Shown here one piece after another: positions 27,470-38,029 of a DNA stretch of 64,000 nt. Source of the DNA: Nocardia rosealba (GTDB lineage Bacteria; Actinomycetota; Actinomycetes; Mycobacteriales; Mycobacteriaceae); the NCBI RefSeq assembly GCF_020216065.1, contig NZ_JAIWNA010000010.1:124001-188000 (forward strand), written 5' to 3'. The translations under genes and the position numbers were made by a program. The notes under the pieces were generated by a model that did no database searches, was not told the DNA's origin, and saw nothing but the letters and a program-made list of their open reading frames with translations. Positions within the stretch are counted from its first letter, which is position 1, and each line of letters begins with the position of its first letter.

Positions 27470-28228
27470 ATGGTGGAATCGACGGCGCGGCGGGTGGTGC
27501 TGGTGACCGGGGCTTCGCGCGGAATCGGTGCGGAGACGGCGAGACAGTTCGGTGCGATCGGTGCGCACGTGCTCGTGAACTTCCGGGAGAAACGCAAGCG
27601 GGCCGAGACCGTCGTCGGAGAGATCGTGACGACCGGCGGGAGTGCTTCAGCGATCGGCGCGGATGTGTCGGAGTCCGATGAAGTCGCGGCCATGGCGGCC
27701 GAAATCCAGCGCTCTCATGGTCAGCTGGATGTGTTGGTGCTCAATGCTTCCGGCGGTCTCGAGCGTGACGCGGACCCCGGCTACGCGCTGCGCCTCAATC
27801 GGGACGCTCAGGTGGATCTCGCGAAGGCGATGCTGCCCTTGATGCCCTCGGGCGGACGCATCGTGTTCGTCACCAGCCATCAGGCGCACTTCATTCACGA
27901 GAAGCCCGATGTGCCTGCGGGTTACGCACCGATCGCGCGGAGCAAGCGCGCGGGTGAGGATGCCCTGCGCGCGCTGATGCCCGAATTCCGCTCGCGGGGA
28001 GTTGGTTTCACCGTGGTGTCCGGCGACATGATCGACGGCACGATCATCGTCCGGCTGCTGGAACGGCGTGACGCGAGCAGTGTCGCGTCACGCCGTGCGG
28101 CGGGCCCGTTGCCGACTGTCGAGGATTTCGCCGCGGCGATCGTGACCGCGGCCGAGTCCGACGACGCCGACGGGCGGACGGTATATGTCGGCGGCGCGGA
28201 CTATCTCACCTCGAGTGCCGTCGGGTAG
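27470..28228 (+). CDS. SDR-family oxidoreductase
   Basis: A 252-residue short-chain dehydrogenase: VLVTGASRGIGAETARQF (cofactor), DVLVLNASGG, IVFVTSHQAHF and YAPIARSKRAGED. The usual Tyr-x3-Lys is stretched to Tyr...Lys with six residues between, or the lysine lies elsewhere, so catalysis may differ from the textbook. The start was chosen at ATG 27470 behind GGAAGGAG. Control by HxlR through copy B is an inference. Confidence 0.8.
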   Translation: MVESTARRVVLVTGASRGIGAETARQFGAIGAHVLVNFREKRKRAETVVGEIVTTGGSASAIGADVSESDEVAAMAAEIQRSHGQLDVLVLNASGGLERDADPGYALRLNRDAQVDLAKAMLPLMPSGGRIVFVTSHQAHFIHEKPDVPAGYAPIARSKRAGEDALRALMPEFRSRGVGFTVVSGDMIDGTIIVRLLERRDASSVASRRAAGPLPTVEDFAAAIVTAAESDDADGRTVYVGGADYLTSSAVG

Positions 28229-28241
28229 TGACCGTGTGCGG

Positions 28242-29312
28242 CTACACCGTGGCTCGGCGTTGCAGTTCGAGGGCGATGTCGATGAGCTGGTCTTCCTGGC
28301 CGCCGACGAGTTTGCGTTCGCCCGCACGGACGAGCATTTCGGCGGCGGAGACGTTGTAGCGTTCGGCTTGGCGTTCTGCGTGTTTGAGGAAGCTGGAGTA
28401 GACGCCCGCGTAGCCCATCATGAGGGATTGGCGGTCCAGGAGGCATTCCTGCGGCATGGCCGGACGCACGACATCTTCGGCGGCGTCGGCGATGGCGAAG
28501 AAGTCGATGCCGGTTTTGATCCCGAGTTTGTCGCAGACGCCGACGAGGGCTTCGACGGGGGTATTGCCCGCCCCCGCACCGAAGCGGCGTGCGCTGCCGT
28601 CGATCTGGGTGGCGCCCGCGCGAATGGCGTAGATGCTGTTGGCGACAGCGAGGTCGAGGTTTTCGTGGCCGTGGAAGCCGACCCGGGCGTCGGTGCCGAG
28701 TTCGGCGACCAGGGCGGCCACACGGTCGGAGACCTGCTCGAGGACCAGGGCGCCCGCGGAGTCGACGATGTAGACGCATTCGCAGCCGGCATCGGCCATG
28801 ATGCGGGCTTGTTTCGCCAGCGCCTCCGGGGGTTGGGTGTGCGACATCATGAGAAATCCGACGGTTTCCAGGCCGAGGTCGCGGGCGTAGCCGAAATGCT
28901 GGATCGAGACGTCGGCTTCGGTGCAGTGTGTGGCGATGCGGCAGATGGAGGCACCGTTGTCTTGGGAGATCTTGATGTCTTCCTTGACGCCGACGCCGGG
29001 CAGCATGAGGAAGGCGATCTTGGCCTGCTCGGCGGTTTCGGCGGCGGCTTTGATGAGTTCTTGTTCGGGGGTTTTGGAGAATCCGTAGTTGAACGAGGAA
29101 CCGCCGAGTCCGTCGCCGTGGGTGACTTCGATGACGGGAACACCGGCACCATCGAGGGCGGCGACGATATCGCGGACCTCGGTGGTGGTGAATTGGTGAC
29201 GTTTGTGGTGTGACCCGTCGCGCAGGCAGGTGTCGGTGATACGGATGTCGAGATCAGCGGAGTACGGCATGGGAATTCCTAACGAGGCCGGGGCGGAGGG
29301 ATGCGCGCTCAC
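28242..29312 (-). CDS. hsaF: 4-hydroxy-2-oxohexanoate/valerate aldolase
   Basis: HsaF (356 residues) splits 4-hydroxy-2-oxohexanoate into pyruvate and propanal at the end of steroid ring A degradation. Metal and substrate residues are visible in [17 protein letters not shown] and [36 protein letters not shown] and the C-terminal communication domain follow. It forms a channel with the dehydrogenase HsaG, whose gene overlaps by four bases (GTGA). A later ATG at 29270 ([13 protein letters not shown]) is a possible start. It is the last gene of hsaE-hsaG-hsaF. Confidence 0.93.
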   Translation of the reverse strand: MSAHPSAPASLGIPMPYSADLDIRITDTCLRDGSHHKRHQFTTTEVRDIVAALDGAGVPVIEVTHGDGLGGSSFNYGFSKTPEQELIKAAAETAEQAKIAFLMLPGVGVKEDIKISQDNGASICRIATHCTEADVSIQHFGYARDLGLETVGFLMMSHTQPPEALAKQARIMADAGCECVYIVDSAGALVLEQVSDRVAALVAELGTDARVGFHGHENLDLAVANSIYAIRAGATQIDGSARRFGAGAGNTPVEALVGVCDKLGIKTGIDFFAIADAAEDVVRPAMPQECLLDRQSLMMGYAGVYSSFLKHAERQAERYNVSAAEMLVRAGERKLVGGQEDQLIDIALELQRRATV

Positions 29313-30217
29313 ACGCGGGCGGCGAGTACCTGATCGGCCATGACTTCGCCGACCTTGGTGGCGGCGGCGGTCATGATGTCGAGATTGCCGGCGTACGGCG
29401 GCAGGAAATCGCCCGCGCCTTCGACTTCCACGAACACCGATACTTTCGCCAGGCCTCCGGAGATCACCGAGGGTTCGTCGAATTGGGGTTCGTTCAGCAG
29501 CCGGTAGCCGGGTACGTACTGCTGGATGTCGGCGACCATGCGGTGGATCGAGTCGGTGATCGCGGTGTGGTCGGCGTCGTCGGGGATCGCGCAGAAAATG
29601 GTGTCGCGCATGATCATCGGCGGTTCGGCCGGGTTGAGGATGATGATCGCCTTGCCGCGCTGGGCGCCACCGATGGTTTCGACACCACGGCTGGTCGTCT
29701 TGGTGAATTCATCGATATTGGCGCGGGTTCCGGGTCCGGCCGACACCGACGACACCGAGGCCACGATTTCGGCATAGGGCACCGGAACGATTCGCGAGAC
29801 AGCGGCCACGATCGGAATCGTCGCCTGCCCACCACAGGTGATCATATTGACGTTCGGCGCATCGACCAGCGACGCGAGATTGACCGGTGGCACAACGGCC
29901 GGCCCGACCGCAGCCGGAGTCAAATCGACTGCCCGAATACCCAATTCGGCATAACGAGGTGCGGCGGCGCGATGTACATATGCCGAGGTGGCCTCGAAAA
30001 CGAGGTCGGGTTTCTCCGGTTGAGCGAGCAACCAGTCGACACCCTCGGCCGAGGTCTCCAAGCCGAGCCCACGAGCCCGCTTCAACCCTTCACTGGCCGG
30101 GTCGATCCCGATCATCCACCGGGGTTCGATGGACTCCGACCTCAACAGTTTGTAGAGCAGATCGGTGCTGATATTGCCGGATCCGACGATCGCGGCTGTG
30201 ACTTTCCCGTTGGCCAC
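29309..30217 (-). CDS. hsaG: Propanal/acetaldehyde dehydrogenase (CoA-acylating)
   Basis: HsaG (302 residues) converts the aldehyde from HsaF to propionyl-CoA or acetyl-CoA with NAD and CoA. The Rossmann motif is [17 protein letters not shown], and the catalytic cysteine is Cys128 in [32 protein letters not shown] and [15 protein letters not shown] are family signatures. Tight overlap with hsaF fits the channelling complex. An 83-bp gap with a GCCGGC-gaa-CCGGC repeat separates it from hsaE. Confidence 0.94.
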   Translation of the reverse strand: MANGKVTAAIVGSGNISTDLLYKLLRSESIEPRWMIGIDPASEGLKRARGLGLETSAEGVDWLLAQPEKPDLVFEATSAYVHRAAAPRYAELGIRAVDLTPAAVGPAVVPPVNLASLVDAPNVNMITCGGQATIPIVAAVSRIVPVPYAEIVASVSSVSAGPGTRANIDEFTKTTSRGVETIGGAQRGKAIIILNPAEPPMIMRDTIFCAIPDDADHTAITDSIHRMVADIQQYVPGYRLLNEPQFDEPSVISGGLAKVSVFVEVEGAGDFLPPYAGNLDIMTAAATKVGEVMADQVLAARV

Positions 30218-30300
30218 GGTAAGCCTCCTCGAGTTTGGGCCGGCGAACCGGCGAAGTACTGGATTGCCGCGTCGACTCAGCGGCGGAGAGGTAGCGCGGC

Positions 30301-31086
30301 CTAGGCGAAACGCAAACGGACCGAACCGAGTCCGGTGAATTCGGCGTGGAAGTCGTCGCCGGGGCGGGCGTCGATGGCGCGGGTGCAGGAGCCGGGTAGC
30401 ACGATGTCACCGGCTTTGAGGCGCACTCCGAAGGTCGCGACCTTGCGTGCCAGCCAGGCGACCGCGATCAGCGGGTCACCGAGGACGGCGTCGCTGCGGC
30501 CTTCGGCGACGACCTCACCGTTGCGGGTCAGGACCGCGTCGATGGCGGTGATGTCGATATCGGCCGGGGCGACGCGTTGTTTGCCGAGGACGAATCCGGC
30601 CGAGGAGGCGTTGTCGGAGATGGTGTCGGCCAACCCGATCTTCCAGTCGGTGATCCGTGAGTCGATCAACTCGATCGCGGGTGCGTAGGCGACGGTCGCG
30701 GCCAGCACGTCGGCTTCGGTGCAGTCCTCGCCGGGCAGGTCCTTGCCCAGGACGAACCCGACCTCAACCTCGACGCGGGGCAGCAGGTACTGGGCGGTGT
30801 CGACGGGGACGTCTTCGAAGACTTCCATCTCGGCGAGCAGGTGTCCGTAGTCGGGTTCGTCGACGCCCATCATCTGCTGCATCGCCTTGGACGACAGCCC
30901 GACCTTGTGCCCGACGACCTGGGCGCCGTCGCGCAGCCTGCGCTGGATGTTGAGCAATTGGATCTCGTAGGCGTCGACGACGTCGATGCCGGGGTACCGG
31001 TCGACCAGCGGCGGCACGGCCACCCGATCCTGTTCAGCGCGGGCCAACTCGTCCGCGACCTCGCTGCGCACGGTGGGGCTCAGCAT
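30301..31086 (-). CDS. hsaE: 2-hydroxyhexa-2,4-dienoate hydratase
   Basis: HsaE (261 residues) hydrates the dienoate released by HsaD to 4-hydroxy-2-oxohexanoate. It belongs to the MhpD family: [40 protein letters not shown] (metal-binding glutamates), [22 protein letters not shown] and [10 protein letters not shown]. The ATG follows GGAGG. It leads the hsaEGF unit, whose promoter carries two copies of the 17-bp palindrome. Confidence 0.93.
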   Translation of the reverse strand: MLSPTVRSEVADELARAEQDRVAVPPLVDRYPGIDVVDAYEIQLLNIQRRLRDGAQVVGHKVGLSSKAMQQMMGVDEPDYGHLLAEMEVFEDVPVDTAQYLLPRVEVEVGFVLGKDLPGEDCTEADVLAATVAYAPAIELIDSRITDWKIGLADTISDNASSAGFVLGKQRVAPADIDITAIDAVLTRNGEVVAEGRSDAVLGDPLIAVAWLARKVATFGVRLKAGDIVLPGSCTRAIDARPGDDFHAEFTGLGSVRLRFA

Positions 31087-31122
31087 GCTGCCTCCGTCCT
31101 TGTCGTGGTGATCATGCAGCCC

Positions 31123-31205
31123 ATGCTCCTCGGCAGGAGGGCAGCCGAACGGTCCGCTTCCCGCTGGCCGGAAAGAAATTCGGTGGTCTTCCCGGATCCT
31201 GGGAA
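31123..31205 (-). promoter_or_regulatory. hsaE promoter with two 17-bp palindromes
   Basis: TTCCCGCTGGCCGGAAA (31158-31174) and TTCCCGGATCCTGGGAA (31189-31205) have centres 31 bp apart. On the minus strand, 38 bp from the nearer centre, lies GAGCAT (31128-31123), a weak -10. The hsaE ATG follows about 37 bases later. The layout matches the other steroid promoters in this window. Confidence 0.6.
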
Positions 31206-31213
31206 AGCTGTGC

Positions 31214-32623
31214 TCACAGCTGGGCGGTGTCGGCCCGGCGAGGCATGAATGCGCAGGCAACGACCATGACCACCGTCATCGCGGCGATAGCGACGAACAC
31301 GAGATGTATTGCCCCGGCGAGCTTTTCCGGAGCCGGGGTCCCCGCGATCCGAGCATTGACGATCGCGCCGAACACGGCGACGCCGACGGCGCTACCGAGC
31401 GAGCGGGCGAACAGCGCGGCCGAGGTGACCACACCCCGCTCCGACCAGGCGGCGCCGGTCTGCGCCGCGATGAGCGTGGGCGTGGCGACCAGCCCCATTC
31501 CCGCACCGACGACGAAACACGATGCGGCCACCTGCCACAGCGCCGAGTTCTCATCGATGAGCAAGGTCGAGGCGGCCCCGATCGTCGCGACACAAGCGCC
31601 CGACACCGCACAGGCCCGGAAACCGAAGCGCAGGTACACCTTTCCCGCCTGCGCGGCCGACAGCGGCCAACCCAGCGTGAGCGCACCGGTGACGAGCCCG
31701 GCAACCAGCGCGCCGGTCCCCAGCACCCCCTGGTTGAACATCGGCACATAGGTGGTGAACCCGAACAGCAGCGCACCACCGAGCATCGCTGCCACCGTGC
31801 TCGCCAGCACCACCGGCCGGGTGAAGATCCACAGCGGCAGAATCGGCTGTGCGGCACGGGTTTCGACCACGGCGAAGACCGTCAGCAGCAGTGCGGCTCC
31901 GGCGAACACGCCGATGCCTGTCGGCGAATCCCACGCCCAGGCGCGACCACCTTCGAGCAGGCCGAGGACCAGCGCACTCGCACCGGCGGTGAGCAGGAAC
32001 GCCCCGGCATAGTCGATGCGGGACTGCCGCCGAGGCACCGTTTCGTGGAAGCCGCGCACCAGCATCCACCCGGCGAGCACGGCCAGCGGCAGGTTGATCA
32101 GGAAGATCCAGCGCCAGCCGAGGTAGTCGGCGAAGATGCCGCCGAGCAGCGGACCGGTCACCGATGCCACCGCCCACACCCCGGCGAGATAACCCTGGAT
32201 CGTGGCACGTTCGGCCAGGGTGTAGAGATCGCTCGCGATCACCATGGTCGTCGGCTGGATCGCGCCCGCACCTAGCCCTTGCACCGCGCGGAACACGATC
32301 AGCGCGAGCATGCTGCTCGCCAGCCCGCACAGCAGCGAGCCGAGCGCGAAGACCGCGATCCCGAACAGCATGACCGGTTTTCGGCCGAACGTGTCGGCCA
32401 GCGCGCCGTAGACGGGAACGGTGACGGCTTGGGCGAGCAAGTAGCTGGAGAACAACCAGGGGAACAGCGCGAAGTCGCCGAGACTGTCGGTGATCGCGAG
32501 CACCGCGGTGGCCAGGATCGTCGAATCGAGGGCGACGAGCCCGGTCGCGAGCATCAGCGAGACGAGCACCGGCCCACGCTCGGATCCGAACCCGACCGAT
32601 TCCCGCGCGGTATCAATAGCCAC
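31214..32623 (-). CDS. DHA2-type MFS transporter in the kshB unit
   Basis: A 469-residue, probably 14-helix transporter: LVALDSTILATAVLAI, YGALADTFGRKPVMLFG (motif A), GLGAGAIQPTTMVIA, GPLLGGIFADYLGWRWIF (motif C). The start is GTG 32623 behind GGAGGG. It lies 16 bp after kshB on the same strand, so it is probably co-transcribed and may export or import a steroid or its intermediate. Substrate is an inference from position. Confidence 0.87.
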   Translation of the reverse strand: MAIDTARESVGFGSERGPVLVSLMLATGLVALDSTILATAVLAITDSLGDFALFPWLFSSYLLAQAVTVPVYGALADTFGRKPVMLFGIAVFALGSLLCGLASSMLALIVFRAVQGLGAGAIQPTTMVIASDLYTLAERATIQGYLAGVWAVASVTGPLLGGIFADYLGWRWIFLINLPLAVLAGWMLVRGFHETVPRRQSRIDYAGAFLLTAGASALVLGLLEGGRAWAWDSPTGIGVFAGAALLLTVFAVVETRAAQPILPLWIFTRPVVLASTVAAMLGGALLFGFTTYVPMFNQGVLGTGALVAGLVTGALTLGWPLSAAQAGKVYLRFGFRACAVSGACVATIGAASTLLIDENSALWQVAASCFVVGAGMGLVATPTLIAAQTGAAWSERGVVTSAALFARSLGSAVGVAVFGAIVNARIAGTPAPEKLAGAIHLVFVAIAAMTVVMVVACAFMPRRADTAQL

Positions 32624-32639
32624 AGCGCACCCTCCGGGA

Positions 32640-33677
32640 TCAGAAGCGGATGCGGACAGTGCCGGTGCGCGGGCGCGCCTGACACGCGAGGATGTAGCCG
32701 GCGGCGATGTCGTCGTCGTCCAGCACGCCGGTCCTGCCCATCTCGACCTCGCCGTCGAGCACCGTGCAGGCACACGACCCGCATTCACCTTCCCGGCACG
32801 AGTACGGGACATCGAGTCCGCGGGCGAGCATCACGTCGACGAGCGTGCGGTCGCGGGGCCAGCGCAGTGCGTGGACGGTGCCGTCGAGCTCCACGTCCAC
32901 GTCGGCGGCTGTGTCGTCGGAGGCGACGGGTACCGGCTCGGCAAACGGGTCACCCGACAGGGAGACGAACACCTCGCTGGTCACCCGCTCTCGTGGACGA
33001 TCGGCCAGCGCCTCGGTCACCGCGGCCATGAACGGGGCGGGACCGCACAGGTACGAGTGGTAGGTGGCATACGGCGCGGCGAAGTCGGCCAGCGAACCGG
33101 CATCCGGCAGACCGCGTTCGGACTGCAGCCAATGGGTCACCGTGAGCCGCTCCGGGTATCGCCGCACGAGTTCGGCAAGCGCCCGATCGAAGATCACCGA
33201 CTCCCGATCACGGTTGGCGTAGAACAACACCACCTTGCCCCGGCCGCCGACCAGCGCCGAGACCAAGATCGACAACACCGGCGTGATCCCGCTGCCCCCG
33301 GCCCACAGCAGCAGATCCTCGTCGAGGGACGCCGGCGTGAAGGTGCCGGTCGGCGGCAACACGTCGATGCTGTCGCCCGCGGATACGTTGTCGCACAACC
33401 AGTTCGAGCCATACCCACCATCGGTGCGCTTGACCGTCACCTTGAGCGGTTCCCCCGTGAACGGCGAACTCGCCAACGAATAACACCGCGCCACCGGCCG
33501 CTCCCCGGGTATCCGCAGCGTGAGGAACTGACCGGGCCGATACCCGAACCGCTCCTTCACATCCTCAGGAACCTCGAACACGAACGAACGCGCCTCAGCA
33601 GTCTCCTCGACCACCGCCGCAACCCGCAGCGTCACCACCCGCGCACCAAGCGCCACGCCGACACTCGCCCTCGTCAC
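32640..33677 (-). CDS. kshB: 3-ketosteroid 9-alpha-monooxygenase, reductase component
   Basis: KshB (345 residues) passes electrons from NADH to the Rieske oxygenase KshA. Domains in order: FAD-binding barrel (PGQFLTLRIPG, RCYSLASSP), NAD-binding domain (LLLWAGGSGITPVLSIL, YLCGPAPFM), then a C-terminal plant-type [2Fe-2S] ferredoxin with CREGECGSCAC and a last cysteine in YILACQARP. That order (reductase then ferredoxin) is typical of KshB/HmpF-like proteins. Assignment is supported by kshA and hsa genes in the window. Its promoter carries two 17-bp palindromes. Confidence 0.88.
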   Translation of the reverse strand: MTRASVGVALGARVVTLRVAAVVEETAEARSFVFEVPEDVKERFGYRPGQFLTLRIPGERPVARCYSLASSPFTGEPLKVTVKRTDGGYGSNWLCDNVSAGDSIDVLPPTGTFTPASLDEDLLLWAGGSGITPVLSILVSALVGGRGKVVLFYANRDRESVIFDRALAELVRRYPERLTVTHWLQSERGLPDAGSLADFAAPYATYHSYLCGPAPFMAAVTEALADRPRERVTSEVFVSLSGDPFAEPVPVASDDTAADVDVELDGTVHALRWPRDRTLVDVMLARGLDVPYSCREGECGSCACTVLDGEVEMGRTGVLDDDDIAAGYILACQARPRTGTVRIRF

Positions 33678-33712
33678 CGATGACCTCCTACGCTCGCGAA
33701 CACGTCGCCACG

Positions 33713-33793
33713 ACCGTCCCAGCCCCGCGCCGCCCTGACAGCCCCGGCTCCCGGTGGTCGGGAGATCGCGTCACGGTGCCCGCTCACCGGGAG
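33713..33793 (-). promoter_or_regulatory. kshB promoter with two 17-bp palindromes
   Basis: CTCCCGGTGGTCGGGAG (33748-33764, perfect arms) and TGCCCGCTCACCGGGAG (33777-33793) have centres 29 bp apart. Exactly 38 bp from the nearer centre is GACGGT on the minus strand (33718-33713). The kshB ATG follows 36 bases later. Confidence 0.65.
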
Positions 33794-34353
33794 ATCGGGC
33801 GTTGGCCGGGAGCCGACCGTGAGGAGATGACGGGCTACTAGGTGGGCCAGCCGGATGGCCACGAATGTGAAAAGCGCGATCGGCGAGATACTCACGCTCG
33901 TCGGTAGGACAGTCCGACGGGGACGACCGCATCCACCACATCCGCGGAATGGTTGCGACTGGCCTGCGCAAGCCGAACGTAGTGGGTGACACCGACCCCA
34001 GCGAGTCGCACGATCTCCACACTCCATGTGGCAGGAGCTGCGGACAATGCGCTGGCATGACGAGTTCACGGCGAGCGGCGACACGCAAGGGAGGGGTCGA
34101 AGATCTGATTGGCGCGCCGCTGCCCACTTGCTTTGTCAGAGGGGGAGGCCGGGTGGGAGTTGCAGGGTCACGGAGGTCAGTCGATGCCAGCGAAGGCGAA
34201 AACCCGTCGCAGCCAGGTAGATCCCGCCCATCAACATGGCGAGGCGTCAGTACTTGCGGCTGATCCGAGCTTCGTACTCCGGCCTGATGGACTGCGGTAT
34301 TGCAGTACTACGGTCGAATGTGTTTGCTGGCCGTGGGTTTCTACCGTCGGATC
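33794..34353. other. 560-bp region without a recognised gene
   Basis: Between the kshB promoter and the lipoprotein esterase. It is less GC-rich than the steroid genes, and no frame gives a credible protein. It contains no obvious tRNA or insertion sequence end. It marks the left edge of an accessory block inside the steroid cluster. Confidence 0.5.
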
Positions 34354-35901
34354 ATGCGAATACGAGCCTTCGCTCTCCCGACCTTCACCGCCGCGGTGCT
34401 CCTGTCTGCCTGCATGACCAGCCCGCTACCCGCCGCCGCATCGACCCTCGTCGCCACCGACCACGGACAGCTCCAATGCACGGTCTCAGTCGGTGTCCGC
34501 TCTTGGCGCGGTGTCCCCTACGCCACCCCACCAGTAGGTGACTTGCGCTGGGCGGCACCGGAAGATGCCCGGCCGTGGGATGGTGTCAGGGAGGCCGTCG
34601 AATTCGGCGCCGCCTGTGCCCAGGGCGAATCCGTGATGGGCATGCCGGGTATCCCCTCCACCAGCGAGGACTGCCTGTACCTCAACGTGTACGTCCCCGA
34701 CTCGGGTGCCGTGGACCTGCCGGTCATGGTGTGGCTCCACGGCGGCGGCAACACTTATGGCGCCGCCGCGCAGTACGACCCCTCTCGCCTCGTCGCCGGG
34801 GGTGAGGTGATGGTCGTGACCGTCGGCTACCGCCAGGGCCTGTTCGGCAGTCTCGCCCACCCCGCCCTCGACGGAGCGGACGGCGAGATCCGTTCGGGGG
34901 ACTACGGTCTCCAGGACCAGCGGGCCGCCCTGCGGTGGGTCCACTCCAATGCGGCGGCGTTCGGCGGCGACGCAGGCAACGTGACCCTTTTCGGCGAAAG
35001 CGGCGGCGGCTACGACTCCTGCGCCCACCTCACCTCCGCCGACTCGGCAGGACTGTTCGACAAGGTCATCATGCAGAGCGCGAACTGCGCCACCGACTGG
35101 GCGACGAGCCGCGAAGACGGCCGGACGACCGCGACCGCTGTCGCCGACACCCTGTGCCCTGGTATCTCCGAAACGGACATGGCGGCCTGCCTGCGGAAAG
35201 CCGATGTCGCTGACCTGGTTTCCCAGGCCGACCAGCTGATGGAGGTCCAACCCGTTGTCGGCGGCTCCGTCATGCCCGTCCCGACTGGCCAGGCGCTGGC
35301 GTCTGGCGATTTCAACCGCGTCCCGATTCTGCACGGCATCAATAGCGACGAGCTCCAACCGTACGCGGCCACCCTGGGTATCGAGACCGAAGCCGACTAC
35401 TTCGCCGCGCTCGAGGAGAACTTCGGCGACCGGGCTGCTGCGATCGCCGCCGAGTACCCGGCCAGCGAGTTCGAGCTGCCCGTCAAAGCGCTGGGCCGGG
35501 TACTGACCGACGCCGAGTGGGCGAGCGGGCTCGTACGGACCCGCACGGCACTGGGCGACCGGGTACCGGCCTTCACCTACGAGCTGTCGGTGACCGACGC
35601 CCCGTACTTCACCCACGTCGAACACCCGGGCTTCGGTCTCGACGCCTACCATATGGTCGACTGCGCCTTCCTGTTCGACACCCCGTTCTTCGAATCGGTG
35701 CGCGAAGACCATGAACGGCTGGCCGACCTCATGATCGGGAGTTGGTCGACCTTCGCCCGCACCGGCGACCCCGACGCGGACGGCGGATGGGAGCCGTCTA
35801 AGGCCGGCACCGAAGTCCGCAGCCTCTCCTCCGAGGGGGCTGAGAACATCGACTTCGACGATGAGCACCGCATCGACTTCTGGGCCTCGCTGCACGCCTG
35901 A
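34354..35901 (+). CDS. Type B carboxylesterase, predicted lipoprotein
   Basis: A 515-residue carboxylesterase. The first 20 residues are a lipoprotein signal (MRIRAFALPTFTAAVLLSAC, lipobox LSAC, Cys20). The catalytic core shows RGVPYATPPVGDLRW, EDCLYLNVYVP, WLHGGG (oxyanion hole) and FGESGGG with the nucleophile serine, and the C-terminal histidine region precedes DTPFFESVREDH. It should be anchored outside the membrane and hydrolyse ester substrates. A steroid-ester role is possible but its promoter lacks the palindrome. Confidence 0.87.
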   Translation: MRIRAFALPTFTAAVLLSACMTSPLPAAASTLVATDHGQLQCTVSVGVRSWRGVPYATPPVGDLRWAAPEDARPWDGVREAVEFGAACAQGESVMGMPGIPSTSEDCLYLNVYVPDSGAVDLPVMVWLHGGGNTYGAAAQYDPSRLVAGGEVMVVTVGYRQGLFGSLAHPALDGADGEIRSGDYGLQDQRAALRWVHSNAAAFGGDAGNVTLFGESGGGYDSCAHLTSADSAGLFDKVIMQSANCATDWATSREDGRTTATAVADTLCPGISETDMAACLRKADVADLVSQADQLMEVQPVVGGSVMPVPTGQALASGDFNRVPILHGINSDELQPYAATLGIETEADYFAALEENFGDRAAAIAAEYPASEFELPVKALGRVLTDAEWASGLVRTRTALGDRVPAFTYELSVTDAPYFTHVEHPGFGLDAYHMVDCAFLFDTPFFESVREDHERLADLMIGSWSTFARTGDPDADGGWEPSKAGTEVRSLSSEGAENIDFDDEHRIDFWASLHA

Positions 35902-35981
35902 CACGGACGAACCGAATGCTTCATCCTCGGGAGGTCGTGACTGTCGATGTTCGATCAGCTCGGACAGGTTCGATGTAGTCG

Positions 35982-37010
35982 TCACCTGCTGGGCGACATC
36001 TCTCGCGGCAGGGTGGTGAGTTCCCGTTTGTATCCAGGTGTTCGGACTGCTTTTCGGACCCGGTCGAGCGTGCTTTGTTCGCCGATGGCCGGCCACAAGG
36101 CGAAAAGCTCGCTGTCACGGCCACGCATAACGGCCTTGTCGGCAGTGGGGTCGATCGCGATGAGGCGGTCCACGACGGTGTCCAGCAGGGGGTGGTTGCG
36201 TTCGGGATTGTGCGGAGTGGCTTGACGGATCGTGGCGGCAAGCAGGGCCAACTCGCCGAGCTCTGGCAGGAGGCCTTGGGCAGCACCGGTCAGCACCTCC
36301 CATAGTCCGTCGACGTCGGCGGCGTCGACGAATCCGGTAAACGCGTGGCAGACAAAACTAGGTCCGATCCGCTTGTTCGCTGCGACGGTCACCGCCGCGT
36401 TCCAGTCCTGGTGTCGAGCGACACCCGCGATCAGATGTTCTTTGAGCAGGGCCATGCCCGCACGGTCCTGCCCGGCCGCGTATCGCTTCCAGTCGGCGAA
36501 GAAGCCTTTGACATCGCCTCGGTCGGCAAGAGCGAAGCCGATGTCGCGGTACGCGCGCCAGGCGTATCCGTCGTCTATGCGTGTGGCGAGCGCACGAGCG
36601 CCGGCCAGATCGCCGGCGGCGATCCGGTTCAACACCTGCTGCCGACGAAACCCGCATGACTCGGGCAGGAGCGGGGCAATGCTGTCGACCTCGTCCGAGG
36701 TCAGTGCGTCGACCGCGATCAATGCGCAAGTCGCGTCTGCGAATTCGAAGAGACGCTGGCTGCAAGCGAGCATCTGTACCTCGAATCGGTAGTCCCGAGG
36801 CCGGCTCAGCACGCGAGTCACCGTCGGCGGCTCGTCTCCCGCACTCGGGAGACGGCTGACGAGTTCCTCGAGGACACGGTCGCGGATGGGGACCACGGCA
36901 GCCGGTATCGAGTAGGGAGGGGTGCGCGCAGCTTCTCGCTCGACGTCGCTGATCGGGAGCGTGAGACCGGCGACGAGGGTGTCTTTCAGGCTTGGGAGAT
37001 TTCCTGACAT
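35982..37010 (-). CDS. Hypothetical protein, helical repeat-like
   Basis: A 342-residue protein that I do not recognise. The central part looks like pairs of helices (IAAGDLAGARALATRIDDG, WRAYRDIGFALADRGDVKGF, GVARHQDWNAAVTVAANKRI), suggesting a TPR/HEAT-like solenoid. No signal peptide or transmembrane segment. It lies near DUF1877 and SMI1/KNR4-type genes. Function unknown. Confidence 0.6.
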   Translation of the reverse strand: MSGNLPSLKDTLVAGLTLPISDVEREAARTPPYSIPAAVVPIRDRVLEELVSRLPSAGDEPPTVTRVLSRPRDYRFEVQMLACSQRLFEFADATCALIAVDALTSDEVDSIAPLLPESCGFRRQQVLNRIAAGDLAGARALATRIDDGYAWRAYRDIGFALADRGDVKGFFADWKRYAAGQDRAGMALLKEHLIAGVARHQDWNAAVTVAANKRIGPSFVCHAFTGFVDAADVDGLWEVLTGAAQGLLPELGELALLAATIRQATPHNPERNHPLLDTVVDRLIAIDPTADKAVMRGRDSELFALWPAIGEQSTLDRVRKAVRTPGYKRELTTLPREMSPSR

Positions 37011-37159
37011 GCCGACATCGTGCCCCGGGGCGCAGACAGGTCACTTCCTCGTGTGTTGATTTTTCGTCGTGACGTGCGGGCCGGGGCTTCTGGAGGCATC
37101 CGCTCACGAGTCGAGCGCGGCACACTCATCGCTTGACGGAGTGCTGGTTCAGTCGAGTA

Positions 37160-37738
37160 CTACCAGTACGCATTCGCCCAGGTCGGCAGTAAGTCGATAC
37201 AACTCGGCATACCGGCCAACTGATCGAGAAGGTAGTCGCGGTCCCACGGTCCCTTATAGACACCGGCTGCTTCCATCGCTTCACCATCGAACAGATGTGC
37301 GGTAATCTCCAGGTTGTTCTCCACATAATCAGCTATGGTTCGCGCAGTAGTCGGGCGCACAAACCGAAGCCGATTTCCTTGCCCGGCAGTCGCACCCGAA
37401 GCGAGGGACTCCGCCCCGAAAACTGCGATCTCGGCCAACCCGACTGGATTGCGCTCCTCCTGGTTCCGGCGGTTGGGTGAAAGCAACCAGTACGCCGCAT
37501 CCCACGCTCGCGTGGAGAAAGTCCGGTCGAGAATGTCGGGCCGCTGGCTTACGATCTGACGAGCGATCGGGGCCAGCTCCACCCAGATCGGGTCATTCCA
37601 GTACCGCGAATCGGCACCATCGGTGGTAGCCAAGCGGCGGAAAAACTGGATGGCGTTCTCGGCGGCCTCACGATCACGCATCGCGCGTTCAAGCAGTGGT
37701 TCGTAGGGAAGCGCCTGGTATCGAGCATCGAGAGCCAT
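37160..37738 (-). CDS. DUF1877-like protein
   Basis: A 192-residue protein beginning MALDARYQALPYEPLLERAM, with YWNDPIWVELAPIARQIV, WDAAYWLLSP and VYKGPWDRDYLLDQLAGM; this resembles the DUF1877 (YfbM) pattern. TATGGT lies six bases before the ATG, fitting a leaderless start. Homologues often occur singly in accessory regions. Function unknown. The 290 bp between this gene and the XRE gene at 38030 hold nothing I can support. Confidence 0.65.
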   Translation of the reverse strand: MALDARYQALPYEPLLERAMRDREAAENAIQFFRRLATTDGADSRYWNDPIWVELAPIARQIVSQRPDILDRTFSTRAWDAAYWLLSPNRRNQEERNPVGLAEIAVFGAESLASGATAGQGNRLRFVRPTTARTIADYVENNLEITAHLFDGEAMEAAGVYKGPWDRDYLLDQLAGMPSCIDLLPTWANAYW

Positions 37739-38029
37739 TCCTAGACCATAGGACTCAGGTCTAGCAGGCACTATTCGTTATCGCAGCGCGCCACGGAAAA
37801 GCCCTGATCAACTCCTTGCCGAATATGAAGTGTCCGGGCCGGCACCGGAGCGGCGATTGACGGTCGTGGGTTCGGCCTAACGCCACAGGGATGGGCAAGT
37901 AGGACATCTCGATGCTGAACCGGGATGTGGTGATCGCGTTAGGGTCCGCGCCTCCCCGCACCGAGGCGCCCAGTGCGGGCGCTGATTTCAGCCTCCCGCG
38001 CGTGGCGGACTCGACCACGGTGTGAGCGT

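Noticed and set aside
33794-34353. Search for a tRNA or attachment site at the left edge of the accessory block
   Set aside because: No cloverleaf, integrase gene or clear direct repeat could be found by eye.
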